A program made the position numbers and the translations under genes. Below, in pieces: positions 1 through 11,770 of a stretch of DNA of 64,000 nt (position 1 is the stretch's first letter; the number at the start of each line of letters is the position of its first letter). Source of the stretch: Cryptolaemus montrouzieri. Lineage: Eukaryota > Arthropoda > Insecta > Coleoptera > Coccinellidae. The notes beneath the pieces were generated by a model. The model did no database searches. It saw only the letters and a list, made by a program, of their open reading frames with translations, and was not told the origin of the DNA. The DNA is taken from NCBI GenBank assembly GCA_013387265.2, contig JABFTP020000144.1:120359100-120423099 (forward strand), written 5' to 3'.

Positions 1-253
1 CTTCGAAATTTCCAAAATCCCTGAAGTAATATTCAAAATATCGGGTGATTCCATATAAATTTGGTTATGTGTATTTCTTTCTCATGGAAAAAACATAGAA
101 TTTTATTGACGTATATCCGGAAATATCCGAAAAAAAACATGTTTTAATGATTGGTTTCTAGCGAGAAAGCAATTTGAAATATTGAAATTTTGCATTTTAT
201 AAACCGGAAGTTGTGATTTTAACCGCAAGATATTTCAATCCAATTTTTTTCAG

Positions 254-427
254 ATGGACAAATATATCCCAGTGGCCTAAATTGCATAATAAATGCATAC
301 GGTCTTCATAGAAATCCAAAATATTTTGAGAACCCTGACGATTTTATACCTACAAGATTTGCAGAAATAAAATCAGAGCTTCCTTTTGCCTTCATTCCTT
401 TCAGTGCAGGACAACGAAATTGTATAG
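254..427 (+). CDS. P450 gene A, heme-loop exon
   Basis: The acceptor TTTTTTTCAG ends at 253 and the donor GTAAG begins at 428. The exon opens in phase 1. It encodes the PxxFxPxRF segment and FSAGQRNCIG. Confidence 0.9.
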
Positions 428-1823
428 GTAAGAATATATATTCACTACTTTTACTCTTCAGTGATAACCAATCAGTTAGGTTATGTTTGATAAGTTTACT
501 TCAAGTCTTTTGGAATTAGTCGAGCGGCAACACCTTTCATGCCCAAACAACCGTTTAGAATGGTACGAATTGATACGTCAGACACAGAAAGTTCATTACC
601 TATCTCTCCCAAATTTGAATGACGATCTTCAATTTCCATTTCCTTCAGTTTATCGATGTTAACTTCAGTTGAAGATGTTGATGGCCGACCAGAGCGAGGC
701 CAATCTTCCACCACATCTCCGCCGCTGTTGAATACACTGTACCACTGATATGCACGTGTTTTTGATGAAGTCGATTTACCGTAAGCCTTCTGTAACATTT
801 TCGGCGATTTGGCACACGAAATTTCATATGCAATACAAAATCTGGGACAAATTCTTTGTTCGATACTTTTATCCATTGTAAAATTAGCAAAACGCACTTG
901 TGAGAACTGACATAATCGAGCACTGTGAACAAACTGAATGACAGGTCGCGTTCAATATAGAAAACAGTTGGGTCAACAAAAAATTTTGACAATCGTTTTG
1001 AGCAGATTTTTTAAATAATCAATTCCCGGTACTTTCTCAACAGAATGCATTGACGATTGTTCCAACTGTATCTGACCCATCTTCATATCTCCCTGCCAGA
1101 ACTTTAGAGCGACCTCTGTAAGACATGGCTCACTAGTAATTCTTCATAAACTGTCTTGGTTTGAGAACACTGTACTATGGTGTCTTCTTCGCGTTCATTG
1201 TAACTACAGAAATTTGTGAGACAGCAATTAGCATGGCTATTGAAAGCCAACCACGCTCCCTTCTAGAACAGAAAAAGCGTTTGGAGAATGTTGTTAAATT
1301 CAATGGGAACTTCGAAAGATGCCTAGACCCAGATGGAACTGAAAAACTCAAGGGTGTGAATATTGAGCTGAGTCAGATACTTTTGGAATAAGCCAAATCA
1401 GAAGATAGAGGAAACACGGTTAACCTATTAGCCGAACGAATATTCATGTACGTACAGACTTTGATGGTTTTTATGTGTTCTAAATACGATCGAATATTTT
1501 TATGGCAGTCAGCAGTTAATACAAAAATGAACACGATAATTCCGCTAAATTCTGAATTTGAATCATCGAAATCTCTTTCATATTTTCGTTCACATGAAAT
1601 ATTTTAGATATAATAGAACAATTCACATTCTTTCTGTTAGTACAATATCATATTTCCAGGTCAGAAATTCGCAATGTTAGAAGCCAAATACGTAATTTCT
1701 GCAGTTATCAGAAATTTCGAACTGAGTCCGCCTACAAGTGATGAAAAATTGGTTTTAGTAGCTGAAACTATTCTGAAAGGATTAAATGGAATTAAAATAA
1801 GTATAAAAGAAAGAAGTCGGTGA
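254..1823 (+). CDS. Cytochrome P450, CYP4-type (gene A), 3' part only
   Basis: This is the C-terminal part of a P450 monooxygenase, a heme-thiolate enzyme anchored in the ER membrane. Two coding exons are visible: 254-427 (174 nt) and 1660-1823 (164 nt), joined by a 1,232 bp GT-AG intron in phase 1. The first carries HRNP, then NPDDFIPTRF (the PxxFxPxRF motif) and the heme-binding loop FSAGQRNCIG with its cysteine ligand. The second starts GQKFAMLEAK and ends ISIKERSR plus TGA at 1821-1823. Exon lengths and phases match exons 7 and 8 of the downstream paralogue exactly. The upstream exons lie left of the window. The intron carries a mariner fragment. CYP4 assignment rests on the exon layout and on resemblance to gene B; the substrate cannot be inferred. 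Confidence 0.9.
496..1056 (-). mobile_element. Mariner transposon fragment in the last intron of gene A
   Basis: The minus strand encodes the N-terminal helix-turn-helix half of a mariner transposase. It includes a WYSVFNSGGDVVEDWPRSGR-like linker (typical mariner FxxGxxxVEDxxRSGRPST) and a second HTH (ELSVSDVSIRTILN). The catalytic half is missing. The 160 bp after the start codon (897-1056) match two other solo copies of the same mariner end at about 37655 and 54340, which confirms the element family. It is inactive. Confidence 0.8.
1057..1659. other. Rest of gene A last intron; no recognised gene
   Basis: A 76-codon ORF (1161-1391, +) is open here, but it matches nothing I recognise and has no splice or start context. 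It may be an older transposon relic. Confidence 0.3.
1660..1823 (+). CDS. P450 gene A, last coding exon
   Basis: The acceptor ATTTCCAG ends at 1659. The exon completes the glycine codon of the heme loop and runs 54 codons to TGA. Confidence 0.9.
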
Positions 1824-1889
1824 CATACCAAAGTGTAGACATAATTTTATATTTTAATTTGTTATAATTGTACTGTTTTTTATTATTTA

Positions 1890-1895
1890 AATAAA
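1890..1895 (+). terminator. Polyadenylation signal of P450 gene A
   Basis: AATAAA lies 67 nt after the stop codon of gene A, a normal distance for a compact insect 3'UTR. Confidence 0.6.
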
Positions 1896-1931
1896 TAGAT
1901 ATAAAATCAGCAATTTAACGGTGTTTATAAA

Positions 1932-2650
1932 GGCAGTAGGGATTTTGGTATCCCTTCAAGAACCCTTCGAAGACATTTAGCTTCAGGTGCTGAAAAGGGT
2001 CCTTCTGGAAGAGCTTCGGACTTGGGTTTTGAACATGAAAAGAGAATATTGCAACACATAAAAGCCTTAGAAAAGGAATTTTTACCCCAGATAGTAGTGA
2101 CGTTATATCAATGGCTTATAAATTTGCATAAAAGTTAGACAAAAGGATTTCTCGAAAGGAAAGCAGAGTTCAGGCAACGATTGGTTTAATGCTGTCATCC
2201 GCAGAAATAAACGATAAGCGCAGTAAAAAACTGAAGGTTTATCTTTAGTTCATTCCCAAGGAATGAACCGTAAATATGTAGATGATTTTTTCACGATCTC
2301 AAAATAGTTTTCAGAAGACAACGAATTAATAGATAAACCTGGTAAAAATTTCAACATTGAGGAGACTAGTATCCAAGTAAACAATAAACCTGGCGAAGTT
2401 CTTGCTACAAAGGATGCTAAAGAAGTATATACTCTAATAAGGTCTGAAAAAGGTAAAAATGTGAGTGTAATAGCTCGCTGCAGTGAAGAGGGATATTTTA
2501 TGCCACCTCTTCTATCTTTAAAGGTAAGAATAGAAAACCAGAATTCCTAAAAGGTTTACCACCCGGCTATGACGTGTATATGGATCAAATATCATCCAAC
2601 ATTAGCAGTGAGATAGATACATTCTGGTTAATGAACGTTTTAGGAACAGT
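1932..2650 (+). pseudogene. pogo/Tigger-like DDE transposase remnant
   Basis: The plus strand, read across several stops and frameshifts, encodes a psq-type HTH (GIPSRTLRRHLASG) and a Tc5-type region (LGFEHEKRILQHIKALE). A stretch typical of pogo-family DDE_1 domains follows: FNIEETSIQVNN, where the first catalytic D has become E in the usual NxDET motif, then NVSVIARCSEEGYFMPPL and LPPGYDVYMDQ. The rest of the catalytic domain is lost where the next element begins. Gene function is gone. Confidence 0.7.
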
Positions 2651-3962
2651 GTGAGAAGAGTAACACATGTAGGCTCAGATCATGTTTCCTTAGTGGCAGA
2701 CTTAAAACTAAAGCTCAAATTAGTGTGCGAAAAGAGATCCTGTACATAGCGTTAGAAGTTCGACTGCTGTGGGAGGGACTGAAGAGCACACTCACCAAGA
2801 CATGTAAAAGTAACCTACAACCATCAAGGAACATTAGGAAAAAAAGGTGGTTAACCGACGATATCTTGGCGCTGGTGGAAAGGAGAAGAAAAGACTGCAG
2901 AAGATCATCAAGTACGAAGTCAAGAAAGCCAGGGAAATATGGATGAAAGAAATGTACCGAAAAATGAAGAAACTTGAAAGAAAGCATGAATATTTTCGCA
3001 TGCATAAAAAAATAAAAGATATTTCTGGTATACACAAGACATCACTACCAACTACTCTGTTTGATTTATAAAATCTACCTATAATAGATGAACAGGACAC
3101 ACATGGGAGAACTATATGAATGAATTATTTGATGACGACAGATCCGCCTTTCCAAACTACGAAGCAAATATGGAAGGCCCAGAAATACTTAACGAGGAAG
3201 TACTACATGCCATCTCTGTGGCAGCTAGCCGAAAATCACCAGGCCCGGACCAAATACAGACAGAGATACTGAAACTCATAGACGAGAGTAACATTAAACT
3301 ACTCACAAAATTATTTAATTCGATATATAACACCGGGTTGATCCCAGATGACTGGCTCAGAACCACCTTTGTGACAATCCCCAAAATGAGTCATCTTTTG
3401 AAGGCATTTTTATGAATTATACATGCCACAATACGCTGCATGAATTCGATCTTGATTACGCTCAGATGGGTTTCAGGAATGCTTTCGGAACTCGTGAGGC
3501 TTTGTTTGGTATTAACGTCCATGTCCAGAAATGTCGAGATCAGCGTAAATATGTTTTCACCTGTTTCATAGATTATGAGAAGGCATTCGACAGAGTGCTG
3601 CACTCTAAGCTGATCTCGGTGCTTCGGGAAATACAACTGGACAGCCGAGATATACGAATAATTGAGAACCTATACTGGGGACAGACGGCGGAGGTGCGTA
3701 CAGAAGGAAAAATAACATCTGGTCTTTTGATACAACGATGAGTCCGGCAGGGTTTTATCCTCTCACCCCTACTTTTCAACCTCTACTCAGACCGAATATT
3801 TGAGGAGGCTTTAGAGGATGTGGACCATGGAGTGAAGACAAATGGCGTCCTGCTTAATACTATTAGATACGCAGACGACACAGTTGTCTCATGTGACAGA
3901 ATTGAGGATCTTCAAGAATTATTAAATAAAATCAATACAGTGGAAACAAGTTAAGGTCTTAA
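2650..3962 (+). mobile_element. LINE (non-LTR retrotransposon) fragment, EN end to RT
   Basis: It begins with the end of an AP-endonuclease domain (THVGSDHVSLVAD) and continues through the linker into reverse transcriptase: SRKSPGPDQIQTEILK, LIPDDWLRTTFVTIPK, FIDYEKAFDRV, VRQGFILSPLLFN and IRYADDTVVS (catalytic YADD intact). Several frameshifts and an internal deletion near 3395 break it. The 3' part after the RT palm is missing. It is related to the LINE at 9030-10510, which carries the same GFxNxFGTREALF and YADDTV blocks. Confidence 0.8.
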
Positions 3963-3984
3963 CATAAATACCATATTTTCCGAA

Positions 3985-4107
3985 AATTTTTCCTCAAAAT
4001 CATAGATTGTACTTCTTTTGTAAATAGGGGCGTAATATTTGTCTAGCAGTATAGCCACGCACAAATAAACAATCAATGAAACGCTTATCCTCATTTGTCA
4101 AAACCAT
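3985..4107 (-). pseudogene. Tc1/mariner-type N-terminal HTH remnant
   Basis: The minus strand starting at 4107 reads MVLTNEDKRFIDCLFVRGYT. This resembles the N-terminus of a widespread insect Tc1-like transposase with a KGYTAKxLxxEFP-type helix. Only about 35 codons survive before stops. The identification rests on memory of the family and is moderate. Confidence 0.4.
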
Positions 4108-4109
4108 TG

Positions 4110-5400
4110 TTAACAACTTCAAACGTCAAAAACAAGCAACACCAAGATAAAATTCGACTTCGAACCAGATGACGTCTAAAACTCGATGACATTTCATTAT
4201 TTTTTGTTTATCATAGAGTAAATGCATGCAGTCTATGTTCAGAGGTTTCACAACGAAAGGTGCATATGATGGTGGAAAGAGAAACATTATTGACGACAAT
4301 TGGCACAATTCTGAATCAATATTCGAGTTCGACCCCTCAAAATGATAGGAAAGGTTCAATCTAGTGATTGAATTACGCAGTTGATTCATTACGACCGCGA
4401 AAACTTTTTTAATGCGCGGGGAAAATTGTTAATATTTGAGGAAGTCGGTCATTTTGAATTTGAACGGAAATCTTGTCTTCCTAGAACATCTATGAAAAAC
4501 ACAACAACTTCAGGAGTGCCAACGCCATCAGGTGACAAAAATATTTCGATTTCAGCTGAAAATCAGAATAAAAAATTCTTCACGCTACTCTTTTACAAAT
4601 TCTTGGAATATTTCTATGATCACTATGTCAAATTGTTCAGAAAAGACTGAATTATTGAATGAATGCCCCATTCGAATTTCTTAGTGAAAAGAAAACGTTC
4701 CATCTATCTTGAAATATTCGAATGAGTCAGCCATATTGGATTTCACCGGAAGAGAAATTCCGATACAATTTCTGAAAAAACTAGCTCTTTGGCTTTCCAA
4801 TGAAGCAGAACGAATGATCTAACTCCAAACTTGCGAATGTTATAATGGAAAAAAAATGTCTGGTTTTCTCTGGCGCACCCTATATAATTCTTGTAAAAAA
4901 TCAACTCGAATACACTTTTTAACTCATCAACACCTGAAAATTGGGTAATTTATAATTGTATTTAGTTAAACACTACTTATACTTGTAATCATCATGGCAT
5001 GAAATCACAGTTAGTAAATTAAAACATTTATATCTAAGGTATGTTCTTTTTGATATCTATCTAACAAAGTGTTTTAATTTATAAGAATCAATATTCGGTG
5101 GGTTTCATTATATTTATATTCCGTCTTCATCTGAGTTATAACAAATAAAAGATAAAGTGTCACCTGTAATACAACATAGATGTGCGCACAATACATGTGC
5201 CATGTACATGTGATACATTCTACCAAATCTACTTTATTTGATCTGTATAAGCTTCACTACATACCAGACAATAACTTCTGATTTTGATTCTGAATCTGAT
5301 TATAAAATCTCTTCTTGAACTCTGTCCACTCCGGTTTTATTTGGTTATCCGGTTATGTTTGGCCAGAAACAAACTGCCTATATCTCACCCTGAAATTATG
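4110..5400. other. No recognised gene; AT-rich intergenic sequence
   Basis: Two short ORFs (about 4126-4389 on - and 4381-4650 on +) overlap here but neither resembles a known protein. I see no splice-bounded exon, RNA gene or terminal repeat. Confidence 0.3.
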
Positions 5401-6800
5401 GACTCATCTTCTCCACAACTCGTTTGGACTTGAATTATACAACTTCACCACGCATAAGTAGAACATCTCTCGATTGAAGTTTTTCAGTACTTCGGCAGTT
5501 CCATCAAATGTATACCTCTTGTGTTTCTGTTTTGACAATCAGCCCTGAACCTCAACTTATCTCTCAAGTGAGTACTGAGGAATCCCCAATTTCAAAACTT
5601 TATGGAGGAAACAGGCCAGATGTAATTTCCTACGCTTGAACATGTTTATCCAATTTAACTCCTGTAAATGTGGAGTGATATGCTCTCTGATATTCAATGA
5701 TAAAATGAACCTCACAAACAACATTTTTGTGTTTTCTGAACTTTATTTGACGTCACCGCATCCAAGCATGTACCATATAATATGTCGGCATAATTAGTGT
5801 GAGATAGCAATAGAGTTAATATGTTCTGTGAACCTTAAGTCACTATTGATTATTACTCCAAGGTTCTTGACAATTTTACTATAACCAACATCCACACCGC
5901 TCATAACCAGAGAATAAACGGGATCTGTAATTCCAAAACAAATTGCTTGTGTTTTACTGGGATTGATCTTCAAACCATGACTCACTGAGGAATCATATAT
6001 ACCCTGCAACACGCTATTCAGAACTGATATACCTTGCTCCACATTATGCTTCTCGAATGTTCCTACTACCTGCGTGTCATCTGAGACATGATGAATCGAA
6101 GCTCAAGTAACTACCTTATCGAGATCTATAGTAAAAATCAGTAATAAAATGGGACCAAGTATTGAACCTTGCGGTACACTCTGGGATACCATCCTAGAAC
6201 TTGAAGTAGCTCCATTCGCATTAACAAACTGATATCTGAAGTCAGGCTTCATCGGCTGAAGAAATCTTTCTGAGAAGCAATAAGGAGGTCAGGAGGTCGT
6301 GATCGATATAATCAAAAGCTTTTCTATAATCCAGCAATACAAGTATAGAGAACCTTCAGGAATCCATGGTAATCATCACATTCAGAAGAGTGTCCGTCAA
6401 GAAAGACACTTCCTGATCGAAGACCATTCTCTCAAATATCTTCGACAATACTGGCAACTTACTTATCAGTCGCGAATCCAAGAAATCCCTCGGTGATAGC
6501 ACCTTCGGCAAAGGTATCACTTCAGCGCCCTTCTAACAAGAGGAATTCGAAGCTATGCTGTCTACAGCTTTCTGTACAACCTCCTTCGTTACATGGTCAA
6601 GAGCAAACTTATCTATCCTGTTACTAATTTGTTCAGTGTTATCACAATGAATTGTTTCAGGCTTCGTTTAACATCCCAATGATATGACAGATTCAATAAA
6701 ATGTTAATTTATCTTATTGGAGTAACTTAGTGAGTCGGGAATTACATGCCTAGGCTTACCTTGAACATACAAACTACGCAGTACCCTCCAAGTCTTCTTG
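5400..6800 (-). mobile_element. Jockey/I-like LINE fragment, broken
   Basis: The minus strand carries RT blocks in broken frames. These are a PQGSILGPILLLIFTIDL-like motif (about 6130-6180), a decayed DDT box near 6080 (VSDDTQVVGTFEKH), then HGLKINPSKTQAICFG and SKIVKNLGVIINSDLRF. The C-terminal tail is degraded. Stops and frameshifts rule out activity. Confidence 0.7.
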
Positions 6801-7620
6801 ACAGAAGATCAGACGGTGAATAAAGAATATTACTTGAGCGTTATGCGGCATTTGGGAGAGCAAATTTGTCGAAGAAAGTCAGATTTGTGGAAAGAAAACT
6901 CATGAAATTTGCACCACGATAATGCACCATCTCACAATGCTAGATAGACAGATAGATATTATATGAGTGAGGGCCACTGCGACACAGTGGTCTATTGTGG
7001 CACACTCTGTCCTAAATTTCATCCACGAGCTCCATCTATCTCATTAAGGAACGAGTTGTGTGGGTGAGAGCTCAATAAGCGCAGACAGCTTCAGTTTACA
7101 AGATCTTTCATCCCGACTCTGTCCCCATCAGGGCATTCGCACATAACATGTTCTATTGATTCTATATCTTCTTCACATAGCCTACATGAAGGGTCCTCAA
7201 TCAATCCTAGGTTATTTAGGTGTCTCCTGAAGCGACAGTGCCCTGTTAGTATGGCAGTTAAAACTCTCAGTTCCAACCTATAGTGTTTAAGCCAGGCCTT
7301 GGCATTCGCAGTGGAAGGTGCTGATGGCAACCCAACAAATACTACCAAAAACCCTGTATTCACCTGATATGGCTTCGGCCCCCTTTCACTTTCTCCAAAA
7401 CTCCAATTATCATTTCAAGGTACCCGTTTTGAATCGATAGAAGACCTAAAAGAGAACTTGCGAGAAGTGAAGGCGATTCCGGAAAAATTGTTCGAAAAAT
7501 GTTTAGATGATTAGATTATTCGTTGAGGTATTATTCTGGAAGGGACCTACTTTGAAGGCAATACAATATATTTGGATAAATATAAATATTTTGTGTTGCA
7601 TTGACCAATTCTCGGTACTT
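6800..7620 (+). mobile_element. Mariner transposon remnant split by a LINE insertion
   Basis: The upstream part (about 6805-6942) reads YYLSVMRHLGEQICRRKS and then LHHDNAPSHNA, the second catalytic D block of mariner transposase. The downstream part (about 7420-7620) resumes with RFESIEDLKENLREVKAIPE and ends EGTYFEGNTIYLDKYKY, the standard mariner C-terminus. The two halves are separated by the minus-strand LINE tail at 6944-7385, so the mariner is older than the LINE. Confidence 0.75.
6944..7385 (-). mobile_element. LINE 3' end inserted in mariner
   Basis: The minus strand encodes a C-terminal cysteine/histidine block typical of Jockey/R1-like LINEs: ILTGHCRFRRHLNNLGL then CRLCEEDIESIEHVMCECP. 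The element ends with a TATC/TGTC-type microsatellite tail (6944-6962 on the plus strand reads TAGATAGACAGATAGATAT), marking its 3' end. It is 5'-truncated. Confidence 0.75.
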
Positions 7621-9030
7621 TTTTGACAGAATGGAGGTTGTTCTTCTGGTTGGTGGCTATGGTTATCATTAGAATTCGTTACAAGACGGCTCCCAGGATG
7701 GTGGTTCGAGAAGACTAGGAGTAATTATAAGTTCCTTGTAAAACCACATATTTTAGACCCACTTCATTAGGACGACCAAAGTTGAATAAACATATTATTT
7801 TTTTGAGTGTTATTTAGGTCCTTCAGATCAAGGCTTAGATGCCAATACAGCATTATATCAATTTTTCATGAAGGTGTCAGGATGAAAGTTTGTTAACAGG
7901 GCCTTGAAATAGAAATTAAGTCAAAGTCAAGGTCATTCAAACCGTGTAACTCCCTCTGTTTTACATATTGAACTCGGATTGAATTTAAATTTGTACACAA
8001 TATTCTCGACATATTGTTCATTCAGAAAAAAGAATGAAAAAAGGTATAAAAAAAAATTTCAAACTTTACCAACTAACCTAAATTGATAGCAACTTCACGA
8101 CTTCCATTCAACATTTCTTCAATTTCATCAACATTTGTATCAACTTCTGGGAGTGGTCATTCCCGAAACACTCTGATTATAGTAATAAATATTCTATTAT
8201 ATTCTTTATTCTATCAGTAATCTGCTCACATCGACAGTAATCTTATCTATCACAGGAATACAAAAATATTTTTACAAATTATTAAATAATTCCTCCAGAA
8301 AAATTCTTATTCAAATTAACAAACTATAAATCTCTGAAATGGTCTGTTTATTTAAAATTATGAAATTTTATTCTGATGCATCAAATTTGCACGTATTTAC
8401 ATTTGGAATGTAAAAGATCCTGTATTGTTTATTTTCGAAGAAGATAAGATAATCATCCTGAACTGCTATTTAATACCAAATTTCTATTTATAAATTCGCT
8501 AATATGATGAAAAACTTTCACTGATGATTATCTACGAAGATATCAGAAACTGATATCATTATTAAATCAGGACGGTAGATTAATTAAACCGGCCGAAGAT
8601 TAAATGGTTTCTTGTATTCTCAAAAGAAATTGATGAATTAGAAGTTGGTTGGCCTATGAACGCATTAGAATTAATTATCTACTAGTTTGCACTAACGATT
8701 TGAGATTATTTCATGCAAATCAAATAATTTGAAATTCTTCTCCTACATTATTTCAATAGAAATCATTTAAAACAGGTTAATCAACTAAGAACTGTATTAG
8801 TTAATTTTAATAAGGAGCAAATAACTTTGGAAGATAACACTTGGAGATGAAATTAGAAAACAGAAAAGTTAAATTTAGCGTTGATATAGATCACGAAATT
8901 CGTTAAATAAGTTCTCAGAAAATACAAGAGATGGCGTATCGCAAGTGAATTGGTTCGTAGAGAGCATCATTCCTCAGTAGATATCATACGAAATTTCAAC
9001 GATATTCACCAAATAGTTTCATTTTTCGTC
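7621..9030. other. No recognised gene; AT-rich
   Basis: No ORF of note, no tRNA-like fold and no clear terminal repeat was seen in this stretch. Confidence 0.3.
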
Positions 9031-10510
9031 ACTGATTACCTGCTTTTGTTTTGTCTTCTTCTTTTTACGGTGCCTTATCCTTAAGGACGTTGGCGATTAC
9101 ATTTGAATATCTCATTTTATTTGTTGCAGCTCTGAACAATTCTATAGAGCTCATATTAGTCCATTGACGTAAGTTCTTAAGCCAGGAGTTGCGTCTTCTT
9201 CCCGGTCCTCTTTTGCCATTGAGTCTTCCTTCGATGATAAGTTGAAGCAGTTCGTACTTTTGGTTTCTCATAATGTGACCGAAATATTGCGTCTTTCTTT
9301 CTTTTATTATCTGTTCAAGTTCTCGATCCTTTCTCATCCTCTGCATAACTTCTACGTTTGTCGTATGACTCATGTAAGATATTCTGAGCATTCTACGGTA
9401 GCACCAAAGTTCGAACGATTCTATTCTTTTTTGTGTTGTTTCCGTCATTGTCCATGCTTCAACGCCATATAGCACGGTGGAGAAAACGTAGCATTTCAGT
9501 ATTCGAACTCTTAATGAGATATTTAGTTGGCAGTTGCATAGTATTTTTTGCATTTTATAAAATATAGCTCGTGCTTTTTCCAGGCGTGTTTTTATCTCTA
9601 GTGAGTGATCCCAAGTTTCATCAAGGCTACTTCCTAGGTATGTTATTTTTGTTACTTGTTCTAATTCTGTTCCGTTGACCCTAATTCCGACCTTTCTGTT
9701 TTGGTGTTTGCTGATCGCCATCGTTTTTGTTTTCTTTATATTTAGTTTCATTCCAAATTCTTTACATGTTATCATCACTCGGTTCATAAGGCGTTGTAGT
9801 GCTTCAGCGCTATCTGCTAGAATAACCGTGTCATCTGCGTATCGCAAGTTGTTAATGCATTGTCCATTTATTATTATGCCATCCGAGGTATCCTGTAGTG
9901 CCTTCCTAAATTACTCTTCCGAAAAAACGTTAAACAACAACGGTGAAAGAACACATCCTTGCCTTACTCCTTTCTCGATGTTAATGTCTTCAGATGTCTC
10001 TCCATTGATTCTAATTTTAGCCTTTTGGTCTTGGTAAAGGTTTGATATGATTCTCAAGTCTTTGTCGTCTATGTTACAAGACTTGAGAATTTCTATTAGT
10101 TTATCGTGTTTCACCAGATCGAAAGCCTTTGGAAAGTCTATGAAACACAGATATACATCAGAGTCTACATCCCTACATCTTTCAACAAGCACACGCATTG
10201 AAAAAAGTGCCTCTCTTGTTCCAAAGCCATTCTTGAAGCCAAATTGTGTTCGTCCCGTGTGTTCGTCCAATTTGTTATAAATTCTATTGTGTATTATCCG
10301 GAGGAACAATTTCAGTATATGATTCATTAGATTAATGATCCTACATTCTTCACATTTCCTGGAGTTCTTCTTCTTTGGTAGTGGTATAAACACCGATGTC
10401 AGCCAGTCTTTTGGTATTATTCCAGTTTCGTATATTTTATTAAATAAGTTCTCCATAACATCGATGTGTTCGTCTGAAATTATCCTTATAATTTCAAATA
10501 TTTTTATAGA
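9030..10510 (-). mobile_element. LINE with nearly intact RT ORF, 5'-truncated
   Basis: One minus-strand reading frame runs from 10456 to 9065 (464 codons) with a single in-frame stop near 9911. It carries RT blocks in order: PKDWLTSVFIPLPKK, CRIINLMNHILKLF, GFKNGFGTREALFSMRV, YLCFIDFPKAFDLV, VRQGCVLSPLLFNVF and LRYADDTVILAD (catalytic YADD). The thumb follows with TKITYLGSSLDE, then VLYGVEAWTMTE, YFGHIMRNQKYELLQLI and GRLNGKRGPGRRR. The last blocks are typical of endonuclease-type LINEs related to RTE. No endonuclease domain is present, so the copy is 5'-truncated. Confidence 0.85.
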
Positions 10511-10744
10511 AAATATAAATTAATAAATGAAATCAGTGCTTAGAAACTCAAATGTTTAAGCACACTGAATATTTTCCGCTATGTAAGGGAGCGAGGGTCT
10601 TGTAACAAAGGTAAATAGTAACAGGGTTCTCAACCCTTTCGAGCCTATCGGTTCATATGTATCCTACTGCAGATTCAAGACATAAAATCGGACTATAATA
10701 GTCCCGCTTTGTCTACATTTATTCCGTTTCAGTATTTTCAATAC

Positions 10745-11290
10745 TCTCAGAATTAGGATTAGGCGCATGCGTGGAATAAAAATTTGGGTTAGAAGCGACT
10801 CGGCATCTGGATATGTTTACGACCTAAATATTTACATGGGCAGAGACGGCAGTAAGGAAAATGAGCTGGCGTAGGAAGGAGAACTGTCAAAAAATTGCTA
10901 ATACTATAAGGGGTAATAATGTGACCTTATGTTTCGACAGATTTTTCTCCTCGGTGAATTTGTTGAATACCTTTTCCTTTCCTGCGGTTGGAACCATAAT
11001 GAAGAACAGAAAGAATTTCCCTAAATTCTCCAAATATCCTCAACGTGGAGAAAGCGAATTCAGAGTGAATACCAGTGGCACTGTCGTCACTCGATGGCAA
11101 GATACGAAAGACCTACTGGCTATAAGTAACTACTTTTCTACGAATGTGGTTACTGTCAATCGCACAATGAAAGATAGCCATCTGATTATGCAGTCTACAG
11201 ACAGGACAGAAATCTTAACGCAACTAACAATTCTAAGGGAGGAAGTGTCTTGGTGGCCGTTCATTAAAAAAAAAACAATATGATATATGA
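10745..11290 (+). pseudogene. piggyBac transposase fragment
   Basis: The plus strand reads RGIKIWVRSDSASGYVYDLN, then NVTLCFDRFFSSVNLLNTF, VGTIMKNRKNFPK and TRWQDTKDLLAISNYF. These are the RGIKxW...GYVYD, CxFDNFFTS and VxRNRKxxPK blocks of piggyBac DDE transposases. The N-terminal domain and the C-terminal cysteine-rich domain are missing and frameshifts are present. The first part (10745-10860) is in a different frame from the 140-codon ORF that follows. Confidence 0.75.
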
Positions 11291-11770
11291 TAATATATGA
11301 CATCCCAGGTATTGTGAATGATTCGCTACAATTGCCTTAATCTCTGCTGGAGTGAGTGGATTCAAAGCTTCTGGTGTATGGCCTTCGAACGCTGACATTT
11401 TTCACGACTTCGACTTTGCGTCATCTTATGCACACACCACAAAAATTGTCGCATCACCTGGTATTCTGAATTCCACAATCGATTAAGCAGCACGAGTTAG
11501 GTACGTAAAATTCGTTTTTTCGCCTTAACTTGAAAACTTCTCAGGTACAGGGTATGTATGGGGAACTTCATTTAGTTTTTTACGGCAAATCTAATGAATT
11601 GAAAAAAATATGGGCTACAATTTGAAAAAACGTAGTTTTTGATAATTCTCAGTTTCAAAATGTGAAACGGAAGAAAGATCACTCTGCATATTGACTGAGA
11701 TTCAGTCGGATATGAGTTATGTAGTGACTGTTTTTCCTCTTTCAAGATAGTCAATGAAGAATATGCCGCT
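11291..11770. other. Intergenic repeat-like sequence, unassigned
   Basis: A GTACAGGGTATGTATGG motif near 11544 resembles the TACAGGGTG ends of other elements in the window. No complete element or gene was recognised. Confidence 0.3.

Noticed and set aside
45..75. GTGATTCCATATAAATTTG shared with 32555, as paralogous intron homology
   Set aside because: The two sites precede non-equivalent exons (exon 7 of A, exon 2 of B), so a small dispersed repeat is more likely.
1161..1391. 76-codon plus-strand ORF in the gene A intron
   Set aside because: No homology recognised and no splice context; open length is unremarkable here.
4381..4650. 89-codon ORF in intergenic DNA
   Set aside because: No recognisable domain; overlaps an opposite-strand ORF, and base composition matches non-coding surroundings.
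11290..11410. Minus-strand peptide NPLTPAEIKAIV resembling the copper amine oxidase N-terminus
   Set aside because: Only ~30 residues, no flanking exon signals and no other oxidase motif nearby; too short to support.
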